Assembly (NCBI RefSeq): GCF_003862475.1
Contig: NZ_RRCO01000001.1
Coordinates: 248,001-312,000, forward strand
DNA from: Lachnoanaerobaculum gingivalis
GTDB lineage: Bacteria; Bacillota; Clostridia; Lachnospirales; Lachnospiraceae
Reading direction: 5' to 3'
DNA length: 64,000 bases
The stretch's first letter is position 1. Each line of letters begins with the position of its first letter. Below the pieces are notes generated by a model. That model searched no databases. It saw nothing but the letters and a program-made list of their open reading frames with translations, and had not been told where the DNA came from. Positions 36,136 to 45,551 of the stretch are shown here, in pieces. The translations under genes were made by a program, and so were the position numbers.

Positions 36136-37230
36136 CTAGCCATTGAGCATCCTACACTCATTGTAGAGTCCGATCCACTCTTTTCCACGCTTTTTCATTA
36201 TATTTTCAAGGTACTCTTCCCAAACTTTTGAGTCCTTAGAATCCTCTTTTACTATTGCACCCTGAAGTCCTGCTGCCAGATCGGCATCACTTATCTCTCC
36301 GTTTCCAAAGCTTCCTGCCAAAGACATACTGTTTGTAAGTAAAGATATAGCCTCTGCTGTAGAAAGTACATTTGCTGTAGATTTTATCTTTTGCTTTCCG
36401 TCTAAGGTCTCACCATGTCTAAGCTCTCTAAATATTGTACAAACCTTCTTTATTACCTCAGCCTCAGGCACCTTTGAAAGCAATGCCATACCCTCTGAAA
36501 GCTTCTCGATTCTGGTCTTTACTATATCCATCTCCTCTTCAAGAGTATTAGGACTTGGAAGCACCACTATATTAAATCTTCTCTTTAGAGCCGCACTCAT
36601 ATCATTTACACCACGGTCTCTGGTATTGGCTGTGGCTATTATAGAAAATCCCTTTTTAGCCGCACTCTCTTTAGAAAGTTCCGGAATGGAAATTCTTTTT
36701 TCTGAAAGAATAGAAATCAAAGCATCCTGCACTTCTGAAGCACAACGTGAAATCTCCTCAAATCTTGCTATCTTGCCCTCTTCCATAGCCTCAAAAATAG
36801 GACTTTTTATTATAGCCTTATCACTTGGACCTTCTGCAATAAGCATTGCATAATTCCATGAGTATCTTATCTGCTCCTCTGTAGTTCCGGCAGTTCCCTG
36901 TATAACACAGGTAGAGTTACCGTTTATAGCCGCACAAAGATGTTCTGAAAGCCACGACTTTGCAGTACCGGGCTCACCTATCAAAAGAAGTGCTCTGTCT
37001 GTTACCAAAGTAGCTATGGCAATCTCAACTATTCTTTTATTTCCTATATACTTAGGCATTATCTCCACACCATTGCACTCACCACCCATAATATAAGTAA
37101 GTACAGACTTTGGTGACATCTTCCATCCCGTAGGAATAGGATTCTTTTCAGCTGCAATAAGTGCATCTATTTCTTTTTGGAACATGACCTCCGCAGGGAG
37201 TCTTTGTAATTCTTCGCTCATATCTATCAC
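36136..37230 (-). CDS. MoxR-type AAA ATPase
   Basis: 364 residues with Walker A GEPGTAKSW (about 86-94), Walker B near ARFEEISRCASEVQDAL (about 155-171), sensor ATANTRDRG, and an arginine finger region RRFNIVVLPSP. MoxR ATPases pair with VWA proteins, which is exactly the arrangement here. A single AAA domain is present. Placed between the HEAT-like gene and the DUF5682-like gene, with gaps of 3 and 9 bases. Confidence 0.9.
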   Translation of the reverse strand: MIDMSEELQRLPAEVMFQKEIDALIAAEKNPIPTGWKMSPKSVLTYIMGGECNGVEIMPKYIGNKRIVEIAIATLVTDRALLLIGEPGTAKSWLSEHLCAAINGNSTCVIQGTAGTTEEQIRYSWNYAMLIAEGPSDKAIIKSPIFEAMEEGKIARFEEISRCASEVQDALISILSEKRISIPELSKESAAKKGFSIIATANTRDRGVNDMSAALKRRFNIVVLPSPNTLEEEMDIVKTRIEKLSEGMALLSKVPEAEVIKKVCTIFRELRHGETLDGKQKIKSTANVLSTAEAISLLTNSMSLAGSFGNGEISDADLAAGLQGAIVKEDSKDSKVWEEYLENIMKKRGKEWIGLYNECRMLNG

Positions 37231-37233
37231 CTT

Positions 37234-38067
37234 TTATTTTTTCTTCACTTCTACAGTTTTCAGAAATTCAACTGCCTTCGGATTCTTAAATGTCTTTAGA
37301 GTTTCTATCGCATCATTCTTGCTTGCCTTATCAGCTGTTGTTGCAAGTTCTATCAAAAAGTCTATATTATCTTCACTATACTTCAAAGAACGTATAGCCC
37401 TTTTTCTTATATCCTTCCTTGTCTCAGTATTTATAAGAGATAAGTACAAATCATTCTCTTTTTCTTTCGCAAGGTCTGAGATAATATCAAGTCTTAGATA
37501 CATTTCACTCTTTCCCATAGGGTCAAAGCCCTTTTTTAAAGGCTCTATCATCATCTTGCCATATTCCATAATCCATCTTCCGATCATAAATGAGATCTCG
37601 CTGTATCCGTCACCCAATCCGTCAATAAACTTTGGCAATATTCTGTAGTCTAAGAAGATATCAGGGTTTTCTTTTCTGGCTTCCACCAATACATCCCATC
37701 TGCCGCTTCCCGTTGTAGTAAGTGCAGTTATAATAGGCTCAAGCATCTTATAAGAATAATTGCCATTTACCCTTCCGCAGCTTTTTTCAATATCAGAAAG
37801 CTCTACATTTTCGTATATACCTGCCTGAGTTTCAAGTACCGCATCCACCAGTGCAAGAAGATCAAGTGTCTTCTCACCCGGATCATCACATACAAACAGC
37901 TCCTCTGCCTGCTTTTTTATCTGAGCAAATACCGGTGCAAGCTTTGATAAAGATTCCATATCATCTACGCACTTTTTTAGTCTGAAGTCTTCTTTTATAA
38001 GAGAGCTACCTGTTATTATGCTGTTTCTTAATTGTGCCTGTAATTTATATAAAATATCCAAATTCAT
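37234..38067 (-). CDS. HEAT-like helical protein of the MoxR/VWA module
   Basis: 277 residues, almost fully alpha-helical by composition, with HEAT-like repeats in the second half (KDIRKRAIRSLKYSEDNIDF, NDAIETLKTFKNPKAVEFLK). In related gene sets this position is taken by a DUF5691-type or HEAT protein; I cannot confirm that name. It has no catalytic motif that I can see, and is probably an adaptor. It is between the SWIM gene and the MoxR ATPase. Confidence 0.7.
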   Translation of the reverse strand: MNLDILYKLQAQLRNSIITGSSLIKEDFRLKKCVDDMESLSKLAPVFAQIKKQAEELFVCDDPGEKTLDLLALVDAVLETQAGIYENVELSDIEKSCGRVNGNYSYKMLEPIITALTTTGSGRWDVLVEARKENPDIFLDYRILPKFIDGLGDGYSEISFMIGRWIMEYGKMMIEPLKKGFDPMGKSEMYLRLDIISDLAKEKENDLYLSLINTETRKDIRKRAIRSLKYSEDNIDFLIELATTADKASKNDAIETLKTFKNPKAVEFLKTVEVKKK

Positions 38068-38078
38068 AATAACCTCCC

Positions 38079-39620
38079 TTAATATGCCAATCTTAGTATT
38101 TTATCATCTGTGATAATACTTCTTGGTTCTATACATATCTGCTTCAATCTTGAGTCATAATGCGCCAATCCGAACAGTACCTGGTTTTTAAGATAGTCTA
38201 CATTTGGAAGTCCAAACATTGAACTCATAGCTGTTTTGTCCTTTGCCATAGCCCTTAGTAAGATCTGCTTTCCTTCTTTATCCTCTACCACAACATCACT
38301 ACCGTTTGTACCTATCTTTGCAAACTCAAAAAGCACTCCGTAGGCATTATCTGATAAAGTAGCTTTCAATACATTTTTAGCCGGCTTTAAAAACTCCGAT
38401 ATATTCTTTTTTGCAAAACTTCTTATCTTTTTGATATCAGATATATCTAAATCCTCATCTCTGCTGCTTTCATAGCGAATTCTTCTGTTTTCTCCTTCAT
38501 TAGCAGGATAGAAATAAAGCTTTTCAACAAACTTTTTACCAAAAAAGCTGTCATCTCTTTGAATATACTTTTTAGCCTTTAGAGGACAGTAATTGGCTGT
38601 ATAATTTATCTCTCCGTTATCAAGATCTATCCAATATCCCTTATCCGTATATTCCGCTTTTACATCATCAAACTCTGATATAAAGCTTAACTCAACCAGT
38701 GATACATTATCCTTTTTAAGACCTATTTCTCCAAGTTCCTCAAGCTTCCAGATACCTCCAAGTGCCTCATAAAGTACATTATCATCAGCATCCGTAGTAT
38801 CACTTTCAAGTTTTTTATTAAGATAATCTCTTGCTCTCTTCTCGATATACCTAAGCTTTGTCAGCTCCTTGACTGTCAAAGATAATAAATACTCTTCAGC
38901 ATAGTCATTTTGATAATCATTTTTTAACTCATCTATATAACTCTTAGGATAATTATTTATTATTTCTTCTATAAACTCTTCATTCTTTATAGTTCTTAAA
39001 GATTTCAAAAACCTCTTAAATATTATCTGTACTCCCGGCAAATAGTAATCTCCAAGCTGTTTTGCCAGTTCATCATACTTTTTATCAAACGCCTTATCTG
39101 CACAAGCTGCTACACCTGAACTTGTTATTTGATCCATAACATCTTTTAACATATCCAAGCCCTCAATCTGCTTCTTTATCTTCTTTGTTTTAGCCGCCTT
39201 TGAAGCTGCACTTGTCTTCTTTGGCTTGTCAGGATTTTGTTCCTTTTCAATTTCCTTCTCAGCCTTTTTCTTTTCTCTTGCCTCTATCTTTTCTCTCTTA
39301 TCCAAGATATCCTGAGGAATCTCAGCCGTTTCAAAGCTCTTGCCCTCTTTCATATCAAACATCAAGCCTATAGCATGTTTACATGGAAACTGTCTGCTTG
39401 GGCAGGAGCATCTGAACACCGGTTCACCCTCTTTTTCAAAGTCTATGGAAACATTATAATTACTCTTTCCACTACCTTTACACTCACCAAAATAGAGGCT
39501 GTCATCAGCCGACTTCATTCTTTTTACAAAACTGTTTCCGGATGACAGCTTTCTGCCGTTTGAAACCGCATTCGCATTAGGTGCTATAGAAACTATAGCC
39601 TGTTCGTCAAAAGTTCTCAT
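38079..39620 (-). CDS. SWIM zinc-finger protein
   Basis: 513 residues. The SWIM finger is FRCSCPSRQFPCKHAIGL (near residues 74-91; CxC...CxH), followed by a Lys/Glu-rich linker (about 110-160) and a large helical region. SWIM domains bind nucleic acids or proteins. It is the first gene of the five-gene module, with ATG at 39620; the region upstream is AT-rich and could hold the promoter. Family role unknown, though SWIM-MoxR-VWA sets are recurrent. Confidence 0.85.
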   Translation of the reverse strand: MRTFDEQAIVSIAPNANAVSNGRKLSSGNSFVKRMKSADDSLYFGECKGSGKSNYNVSIDFEKEGEPVFRCSCPSRQFPCKHAIGLMFDMKEGKSFETAEIPQDILDKREKIEAREKKKAEKEIEKEQNPDKPKKTSAASKAAKTKKIKKQIEGLDMLKDVMDQITSSGVAACADKAFDKKYDELAKQLGDYYLPGVQIIFKRFLKSLRTIKNEEFIEEIINNYPKSYIDELKNDYQNDYAEEYLLSLTVKELTKLRYIEKRARDYLNKKLESDTTDADDNVLYEALGGIWKLEELGEIGLKKDNVSLVELSFISEFDDVKAEYTDKGYWIDLDNGEINYTANYCPLKAKKYIQRDDSFFGKKFVEKLYFYPANEGENRRIRYESSRDEDLDISDIKKIRSFAKKNISEFLKPAKNVLKATLSDNAYGVLFEFAKIGTNGSDVVVEDKEGKQILLRAMAKDKTAMSSMFGLPNVDYLKNQVLFGLAHYDSRLKQICIEPRSIITDDKILRLAY

Positions 39621-39679
39621 ATTTGATCCTTTCAGATATTATTAGGGTAATATTATATCACAAAATATTACTCGCAATT

Positions 39680-40924
39680 TTAACTGTTATATTTTTGCAT
39701 AGAGACCATTACTTCCCTCATTTGCTCTATATAATCATACACCTTTATACTATTTTGCATGTCCTTTATTTCATCAAAATCTATTTTATAATACATGCTC
39801 ATCTTCTGCCACTTGCTTTGAATCTTCTCTTTTATCATATCCTTTTGTGTAGAAAAAATATCGGCAAAACTAAGCTGTCTTCCATCTTCCTCCCTCAAGT
39901 GGTAAAGTCCGGTCCCAACCAGTCTTACTTCACCCTTTGATACATTCTTTAGAAGCTTGCTCGCATTTTCATATATGGTATAGGCATCATTTGTGCTTTC
40001 ACTTATAATCATGGATCTTGTAATACTCTTCATATTGGAATAGGTGATTTTAAGAGAAACACCTTCTCCATAAAGCCCAAGTCTCTTTGCTCTTCCCGCT
40101 ACACGAAAAGACAAAATAAAAAGTACATCATCTAAGAGTTTAAAGCTTGATACATCCTTTTGAAATGTAAACTCCTTACTTATAGACTTGGTATCCTCCT
40201 CTCTATATGGCGTCACCTTCCTGTCATCAAATCCAAAAGCCAGGTCAACCAGATATTCCCCCTGTTTTCCCATAAATATTTTCACTTCATTGCTTTTGTT
40301 TTGCAGATCCCTTACTGTATCAATACCATATAAATGAAGCTTTTTGGCAGTCTTTTCTCCTACTGTATACAGTGATTTTACATTTCTATCAAGTACCAAT
40401 GTTACAAAATCTTCTCTACTTGGTATTTCAAAATATCCATCCGGCTTTTTCTCTTCACTTGCAGTCTTTGCCGCAGTCTTTGAATATGCCAAACCGACAG
40501 AACAAGTAAGAGAGAGCTCCTCCCTTACCCTCTTTTTGATTTCATGTCCTATTTTTCTTGCTTGCTCCCATGAATTCACCTTTCCGGTCAGGTCAATATA
40601 GCCCTCATCTAAAGCTATATATTCTGCTCTATCAGTATAACTTTCCAATATCTCATGTAGCTGATTTGATACCTTGATATATTTATCAAAGTTTGGGTGC
40701 ATAAATACTCCCTTAGGACAACGCTTAAACGCCTCCTTGATATTCATACCCGAACGTATACCATATTTTCTCGCTTCATAATTACAAGTTGATACAACTC
40801 CCCTTTCATTTGGCATAGAACCTATGATAAGCGGCTTATCTATAAGAGTTTTATCATCTCTCATTTCTACAGAAGCATAAAAAGCATCCATATCTACATG
40901 AATGATTATTTGACCTCCCAACAT
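39680..40924 (-). CDS. dinB: DNA polymerase IV (Y family)
   Basis: Error-prone translesion polymerase. The palm motif I is IIHVDMDAFYASVE (residues about 7-20), motif III LDEGYIDLTG (near 107; usually SxDExxxD), with helix-hairpin-helix near 175-200 and the little-finger domain to the end. I choose the start at 40924 (MLGGQIIIHVD) because the reading from 40960 runs into the preceding lipoprotein gene; CAGGAT lies before it. It has a lipoprotein gene 4 bases upstream, an unusual partner. No LexA box was searched beyond a visual check. Confidence 0.93.
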   Translation of the reverse strand: MLGGQIIIHVDMDAFYASVEMRDDKTLIDKPLIIGSMPNERGVVSTCNYEARKYGIRSGMNIKEAFKRCPKGVFMHPNFDKYIKVSNQLHEILESYTDRAEYIALDEGYIDLTGKVNSWEQARKIGHEIKKRVREELSLTCSVGLAYSKTAAKTASEEKKPDGYFEIPSREDFVTLVLDRNVKSLYTVGEKTAKKLHLYGIDTVRDLQNKSNEVKIFMGKQGEYLVDLAFGFDDRKVTPYREEDTKSISKEFTFQKDVSSFKLLDDVLFILSFRVAGRAKRLGLYGEGVSLKITYSNMKSITRSMIISESTNDAYTIYENASKLLKNVSKGEVRLVGTGLYHLREEDGRQLSFADIFSTQKDMIKEKIQSKWQKMSMYYKIDFDEIKDMQNSIKVYDYIEQMREVMVSMQKYNS

Positions 40925-40928
40925 ATCA

Positions 40929-42374
40929 CTATCCTGCAAAGATTGTACCGTCAAATACATCTTCTACATTCCGGCCCTCTATCATAAAGCCATATTCTTC
41001 GGCTCCTCGCATAGGTATGCGAACAATTACTCCGTCCGAAGTGGTATAATCTGTAAAAGTTTTATTATCAGTACCCATGGGAACAAGTAAAGTTCCGGTA
41101 GGAATATCATAGTCCCCAAGTTCTTTTCCGTTTATACCGTCCATCTTTTTGCCCTTTATATCAATTTTAGTAGTTAGCCTGATAGGTGTTGTAATATTAT
41201 AATAATTTTCCAAAAGCTTTGGCATTCCTTTATTATCCAGAGTATATCTTCCCTCTATACCCAAAGTACTTATAGTATAAATTCTGTTTCCAAGATAAAA
41301 TTCATCCGGATTTAAAAGAGAAGTATCTGCAAAACTCTCCTGTATCTCCATCTTTTCAGATTTATTATTCAAATCAATAATTGATATACTGTTATAATCA
41401 TTGTCATACTGCAATTCAATGTAAAGATAGGCATTATCTCCTTTTTTCACCACACTTGCCTTAGAAATTCCATAGCTTGCACCTTCCTCATATGTGCTTT
41501 TTTCACCGTCAATTGTTACATCTATTTCCTTTAACATAAAATACTCATCAATATCTTGTTCTATTTTCACAGATCTGATTTTACCGTCAAGATTTATCTT
41601 TATCTCTTTGTCTGTAGGTATTTCAAAAGCATAGTCCTTTGGCAATCTTAGTATGTCTTCATTGAAAAACTCACCATATATTGCATACTCCAAAGGTATG
41701 GAAACTATCCTTTCTCCGTATTCACCCTTTGTGGTCATATAAATCATCATACCACCGCTACTTAGTGTCCACGCCAGATCGGCCTTATCATTCGCTCCCA
41801 AATTGAAAGCATCAGGGTTTGTCAAAACAGTCTTTAGCTTATCACTAAGTCCCTCTATGTCTTCTCCATATTCATCTGCAAGGTAATTATCCTTTTCAAT
41901 CCTATCATATAGCCCGACGGGATCCTTTAATACATCATCTATCTTAAGCTCCTTACCTGTATTTGAGTCTATATTTACCCCTCTAAGCAGTTCTTTTGTA
42001 TCAGTACTTCCATTCATTACAGTGGTAGCCAGCAATGCACTGAAAACACTTGTATCGGTACGAGTCAGATTTATCCTTGGATAATATCCGCCTACCCAAT
42101 CATTATTTATTTTATTTACAATATCATTAAACTTTTCATTTCCCTCTACACTAAGTTGAGGTATTGTATTTCCGTCATCTGCTATTTTGTAATAAACATG
42201 TGCCTTTAAACTATCCACATCCTTTTGTACTTTTACTTCAGTTTCCTGAATGCTTTCTTTTGCAGAACTCTCAGCCACTGTACTTTCATTTGAATTAATC
42301 GTTATTGAAATTTTCTTTCCACATCCTGCCAATAAAAAGATTGCAGGAATCAAATATATAAAACTCTTTTTCAT
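40929..42374 (-). CDS. Lipoprotein with RsiV-like (DUF3298) domain
   Basis: 481 residues. A clear lipoprotein signal ends at LLAGC (Cys18), then a Ser/Glu-rich linker, then a DUF4163/DUF3298-like region (about 45-220: HVYYKIADDGNTIPQLSV, GKELKIDDVLKDP, YGEFFNEDILRLPKDY), which in Bacillus RsiV binds lysozyme. The C-terminal half has DNNDYNSISIIDLNNKS-like beta repeats. A cell-surface sensor or binding lipoprotein is likely. There is no sigma factor beside it. RBS AGGAGGAG precedes the ATG. Confidence 0.8.
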   Translation of the reverse strand: MKKSFIYLIPAIFLLAGCGKKISITINSNESTVAESSAKESIQETEVKVQKDVDSLKAHVYYKIADDGNTIPQLSVEGNEKFNDIVNKINNDWVGGYYPRINLTRTDTSVFSALLATTVMNGSTDTKELLRGVNIDSNTGKELKIDDVLKDPVGLYDRIEKDNYLADEYGEDIEGLSDKLKTVLTNPDAFNLGANDKADLAWTLSSGGMMIYMTTKGEYGERIVSIPLEYAIYGEFFNEDILRLPKDYAFEIPTDKEIKINLDGKIRSVKIEQDIDEYFMLKEIDVTIDGEKSTYEEGASYGISKASVVKKGDNAYLYIELQYDNDYNSISIIDLNNKSEKMEIQESFADTSLLNPDEFYLGNRIYTISTLGIEGRYTLDNKGMPKLLENYYNITTPIRLTTKIDIKGKKMDGINGKELGDYDIPTGTLLVPMGTDNKTFTDYTTSDGVIVRIPMRGAEEYGFMIEGRNVEDVFDGTIFAG

Positions 42375-42447
42375 ATACTCCTCCTTTTAGCCTATACTAC
42401 CATAAAACGATTATACCTCCAATAAAGATAGTCTTAAAATGAAAAAA

Positions 42448-42473
42448 GTGCAGCAGGTTTTGCCCTTCTGCAC
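42448..42473 (-). terminator. Terminator of the thioesterase gene
   Basis: GTGCAG and CTGCAC arms with a partly paired interior, followed on the minus strand by TTTTTTCATTTT, 7 bases after the stop codon. Confidence 0.8.
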
Positions 42474-42479
42474 CTTAAC

Positions 42480-42869
42480 TTATTTATCTGACTTACTGTC
42501 AGTCTTTGCCTGAAACTTTTCATTATTTACAATGAATCTTTCATGAATTCCTTCACCTATAAGTCCCTTTTCATCATATGCCTCAACCTTAAATGTAAGA
42601 GCTCTTCCATCCACTTTTATAAGCTCAGACTTTATCTCGACCTTCATTCCAAGCGGTGTGGCTGATAAATGCTTTACATTTACCGAAATGCCTACTGTAG
42701 TAAACCCCTCATCCAGCTTATCATCAACACTCATAAAGCAGCACTCTTCCATCAAAAGTATCATAATCGGTGTGGAAAACACCTCCAGACTTCCACTTCC
42801 TATACCTGCTGCAGTATTTTGCTTTGTTACAATAGTTTCTCTTTGTCCCTTTATTCCTACTTCCAACAT
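42480..42869 (-). CDS. Hotdog-fold thioesterase (FlK-like)
   Basis: 129 residues. The order of motifs (VFSTPIMILLMEECCF, GFTTVGISVNVKHLSATPLGMKVEI, FKVEAYDEKGLIGEGIHERFIV) is that of the FlK-type acyl-CoA thioesterases, with the conserved Thr (STP), Glu (MEE) and His (KHLSATP) region. The acyl substrate is not known. Fold assignment is strong. Confidence 0.85.
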   Translation of the reverse strand: MLEVGIKGQRETIVTKQNTAAGIGSGSLEVFSTPIMILLMEECCFMSVDDKLDEGFTTVGISVNVKHLSATPLGMKVEIKSELIKVDGRALTFKVEAYDEKGLIGEGIHERFIVNNEKFQAKTDSKSDK

Positions 42870-42924
42870 AGTGTACTCCTTATTTATAGATATAGGCTAT
42901 TTTAACATATTTTTATATATAAAG

Positions 42925-43929
42925 TTATACAGATAAAGTCTGTATAAGAGATTTTAATCTATCGATATAGCAGACCTCGAAGTTATTCGGTATTTCTATT
43001 TTTACATTCTCTGATTCATAGATTTTCATATCTTTGTTTTTTGATATATCTGTATTTGCCGCTTTACCAATATCAAACTCTATATTAGCGGCCTTTTCGA
43101 CTGAGAAAACTTCAAGTCTTTTTGACTCATTAATTTCACCGGATGAAAATATGATAATCTTCGGTTCATCTAATACTTTAATATTATATTTTGAATCTAA
43201 ATATTCTGCAAAGCCTCTACCCTCTACCTCCAGTTTCTCGGTAGAAGACTTCTCCCAAAGTTTTGTCGGATTACATGTTGAAACCGGCAGCATAACGCTC
43301 AATATAGCATTTTTATCGTCACTTATGCAATAAAGCGATACCCTTACATTTATCTGTTTTTCCGCACTTTGATAGGTCAAGTACTCATATCCCAGAAATG
43401 AAAACTCTTTATCCTTAATTATGTCTTTAACTTTTTCAGTGAATATATCCTGCTTTTTTTCAATCTTACTGAAATCACATGCTTTAATATCTATCAGATA
43501 ATTTAGATAAATATCACATACCGGAAACTCCATATCTCTGGCACCCTCAAACTCATCAATAGTACCTTCCAGATCCTCATTATTGCACATATTCTCAACA
43601 TTATCCTGTAAGTTTATCTTTTCTTCCTTGTCCTTCTTTATATAAATATAGACTCTCTCATAACCAAACTTAGAATGTACCTCTACTTCCGCTTTTATAT
43701 ACATCGGAATAACTTCCCATTGGTCTATATATAACATATCTTTTTTGTCTACAAGTAAAACTCTTCCCTTAACACATCCCCCTGCATTAGGAACCACATT
43801 GAAATACTTCTCACCTGTATTTGTAGAATATCCCTCAAGCCTTGCTTCATATGATTCTAAAGTATGCCCTAAGAGTTTATTTTGTAGGTATTCAGATTTC
43901 AAAGTTCCGTATACAAATATCTTGTACAT
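42925..43929 (-). CDS. Gamma-glutamylcyclotransferase-like protein with extra C-terminal domain
   Basis: The N-terminal 105 residues have the AIG2/GGCT fold start MYKIFVYGTLKSEYLQNKLLG (the YGTL loop) and the GGCVKGRVLLVD strand. The C-terminal 230 residues are of unknown type, with an acidic linker (about 115-140) and a beta-rich domain. I start at 43929, where GGGAG lies 8 bases upstream; the longer reading from 44013 begins in non-conserved sequence. GGCT-like proteins cleave gamma-glutamyl amides, but the fusion here makes function uncertain. Confidence 0.7.
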   Translation of the reverse strand: MYKIFVYGTLKSEYLQNKLLGHTLESYEARLEGYSTNTGEKYFNVVPNAGGCVKGRVLLVDKKDMLYIDQWEVIPMYIKAEVEVHSKFGYERVYIYIKKDKEEKINLQDNVENMCNNEDLEGTIDEFEGARDMEFPVCDIYLNYLIDIKACDFSKIEKKQDIFTEKVKDIIKDKEFSFLGYEYLTYQSAEKQINVRVSLYCISDDKNAILSVMLPVSTCNPTKLWEKSSTEKLEVEGRGFAEYLDSKYNIKVLDEPKIIIFSSGEINESKRLEVFSVEKAANIEFDIGKAANTDISKNKDMKIYESENVKIEIPNNFEVCYIDRLKSLIQTLSV

Positions 43930-44056
43930 AAATATCTCCCATATACCCTGTATTTGAATTTTCATACGAGTATACTTATTCTTTATAAAATTTATTTTCT
44001 GATATATTAGCACAATAATAGATGCAAAACAAAGGGGATATGAATGTAAAATAATT

Positions 44057-44416
44057 TTAAATCTCTACCACATGAACTTTTGCACCGTCTTTTGATGCAA
44101 TATCTATCATACTTTTTGTACCCTTACTCTCACCATCCCAAAATGCGATAATCATCGGCTCATCTTCTAAGGCGTACTTATACATCTCCTTATTTCTTAC
44201 CGGTCCTGCACCTCTGCCATATTTCTTCCAATCAGGTTTAAACACAGACACCTTCAGCGAGTTTTTCAAGGCATACTCTTCACCTAATGTGTCTGCTCCT
44301 TTTGCATGACCGGATACGATTTCAACATTATCTAATTGTCCAATAATCTCATCAAGCTTTTCAAAGCAAAATTCCCTGTCCTGAAAATTTCTGCCTCCAC
44401 AAACAATTACTCTCAA
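44057..44416 (-). CDS. SLOG-family (DUF2493/YspA-like) nucleotide-binding protein
   Basis: 119 residues: RVIVCGGRNFQDREF (N-terminal glycine loop), SGHAKGADTLGEEYA (about 39-53), and a C-terminal AFWDGESKGTKSMID (about 92-106). These are the SLOG fold features of YpsA-like proteins that may bind ADP-ribose or nucleotides; several SLOG families work in conflict systems. Here it stands near the accessory region but not in an obvious operon. Confidence 0.85.
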   Translation of the reverse strand: MRVIVCGGRNFQDREFCFEKLDEIIGQLDNVEIVSGHAKGADTLGEEYALKNSLKVSVFKPDWKKYGRGAGPVRNKEMYKYALEDEPMIIAFWDGESKGTKSMIDIASKDGAKVHVVEI

Positions 44417-44440
44417 AATTATACCTCTTTGATTAATTTA

Positions 44441-44709
44441 TTAAATTTTTAGTTTAGCTTTACCATATATCAGCCAATCACAATGTCTCTCTGATGCCAA
44501 TGTACATTTTAATAAAATATAACCATATTTGTCTTATCATCTATTATATACATTGAATAATCTGTATTTATACTATTACAAACAGGGCAATTGCCCGGAG
44601 TATTTTTGTCAATAATTGATTTCAAGTTTTTTGCCCACTTAAATATTTGCCCTCCTATAATCAAGTCAAATAGTATATTTACTATTCCAAATACTGTGTT
44701 AAGTTTTAT
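44441..44709 (-). pseudogene. Frameshifted small zinc-ribbon-like gene
   Basis: On the minus strand, a reading frame with ATA in place of a start codon encodes KLNTVFGIVNILFDLIIGG..., then NTPGNCPVCNSINTDYSMY with a CPxC motif, and stops after IFY. Shifting one base at about 44530 restores KCTLASERHCDWLIYGKAKL, with a second pair of Cys/His-type residues and a natural stop at 44441. The missing start and one indel indicate a decayed gene for a small, possibly metal-binding, protein. Function unknown. Confidence 0.55.
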
Positions 44710-44805
44710 ATTTCAATTCCAAATATATTCAGATTGTATCGAACATTTATTCGATTGTCAATGTGATAGTTTTATATTCTGATCCGGTATATTAAATTAT
44801 AAACT

Positions 44806-44832
44806 TTCATGGTCACAAAATGCGACCATGAA
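44806..44832. terminator. Hairpin before the IS66 remnant
   Basis: TTCATGGTC and GACCATGAA, a perfect 9-base inverted repeat with a 9-base loop; A/T-rich on both sides. Direction cannot be decided. Confidence 0.5.
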
Positions 44833-44961
44833 CACATTATTTTCCAATCTGGTTATATTCAAATATTATTTGAAAAATGTGTAAGCGTCAATTCAAGTAC
44901 ACCTCCCAATAAATACACCTACACTATAAAATAAGCTTATACTAAATATGTGGAGGTGCCT

Positions 44962-45264
44962 ATGGCTAAATATCCTAAAGAAGAAAAAGAGCAATTGATT
45001 GAGAAGTTTAAAAATAGTGGATTAAGTATCGCAAGCTGGGCTAGGAAGAATGGATTACCTATTTCAACAGTCACAAGATGGGTGAGTAAACATGATAAGA
45101 AATCAAAGTACTCTAAGGATGTTAAATTTATTGAAATCAAGACAACACAAGCTGGCAAGACCCTAAAGATGGAGATAGGTGCTGTCAACATCTTAGTGGA
45201 TAGATATACTGATCTTGAACTACTTGCAAAGGTGATCAATGTGGTGAATAAAATAAATGTTTAA
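44962..45264 (+). CDS. IS66 TnpA-like helix-turn-helix protein
   Basis: 100-residue protein with an N-terminal HTH (LIEKFKNSGLSIASWARKNG, then STVTRWVSKH) and a C-terminal part ending in DLELLAKVINVVNK. GGAGGTGCCT precedes the ATG at 44962. IS66 TnpA is a DNA-binding accessory protein. The frame is open, but the element as a whole is dead. Confidence 0.75.
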   Translation: MAKYPKEEKEQLIEKFKNSGLSIASWARKNGLPISTVTRWVSKHDKKSKYSKDVKFIEIKTTQAGKTLKMEIGAVNILVDRYTDLELLAKVINVVNKINV

Positions 45265-45490
45265 CTATGACAACTATCGTGTAATTCTTTCTTGTGGTGC
45301 TACTGATATGAGGAAAAATATAAATGGACTAGCTGAGCGAGAGATAGGATAAAAAAGGACATGTGGTTTGGCCGTCACAAAGTGATACAGAAATCACTAT
45401 GGATTTATTAATAGATGACTTGAAAAATATAATCATGGCACCGGGAATAAAACAAAAAATAAAGCGTAGTGAAGTCTTCAAAAAGTGTTG
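45257..45490 (+). pseudogene. IS66 TnpB remnant
   Basis: Starts as the TnpB-like MFNYDNYRVILSCGATDMRK, stops after about 31 codons, and continues in another frame with GHVVWPSQSDTEITMDLLID and a final stop near 45490. The normal protein is about 115 residues; the middle has been deleted. Confidence 0.7.
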
Positions 45491-45551
45491 ATTTTAATGG
45501 ATTTACCATAGATTTTATAGTATAATCTTTACATAAATATTTGAGATTTGG

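Noticed and set aside
44591-44782. 63-residue plus-strand frame upstream of the IS66 remnant
   Set aside because: It is antisense to the frameshifted minus-strand zinc-ribbon-like gene and has no ribosome binding site.
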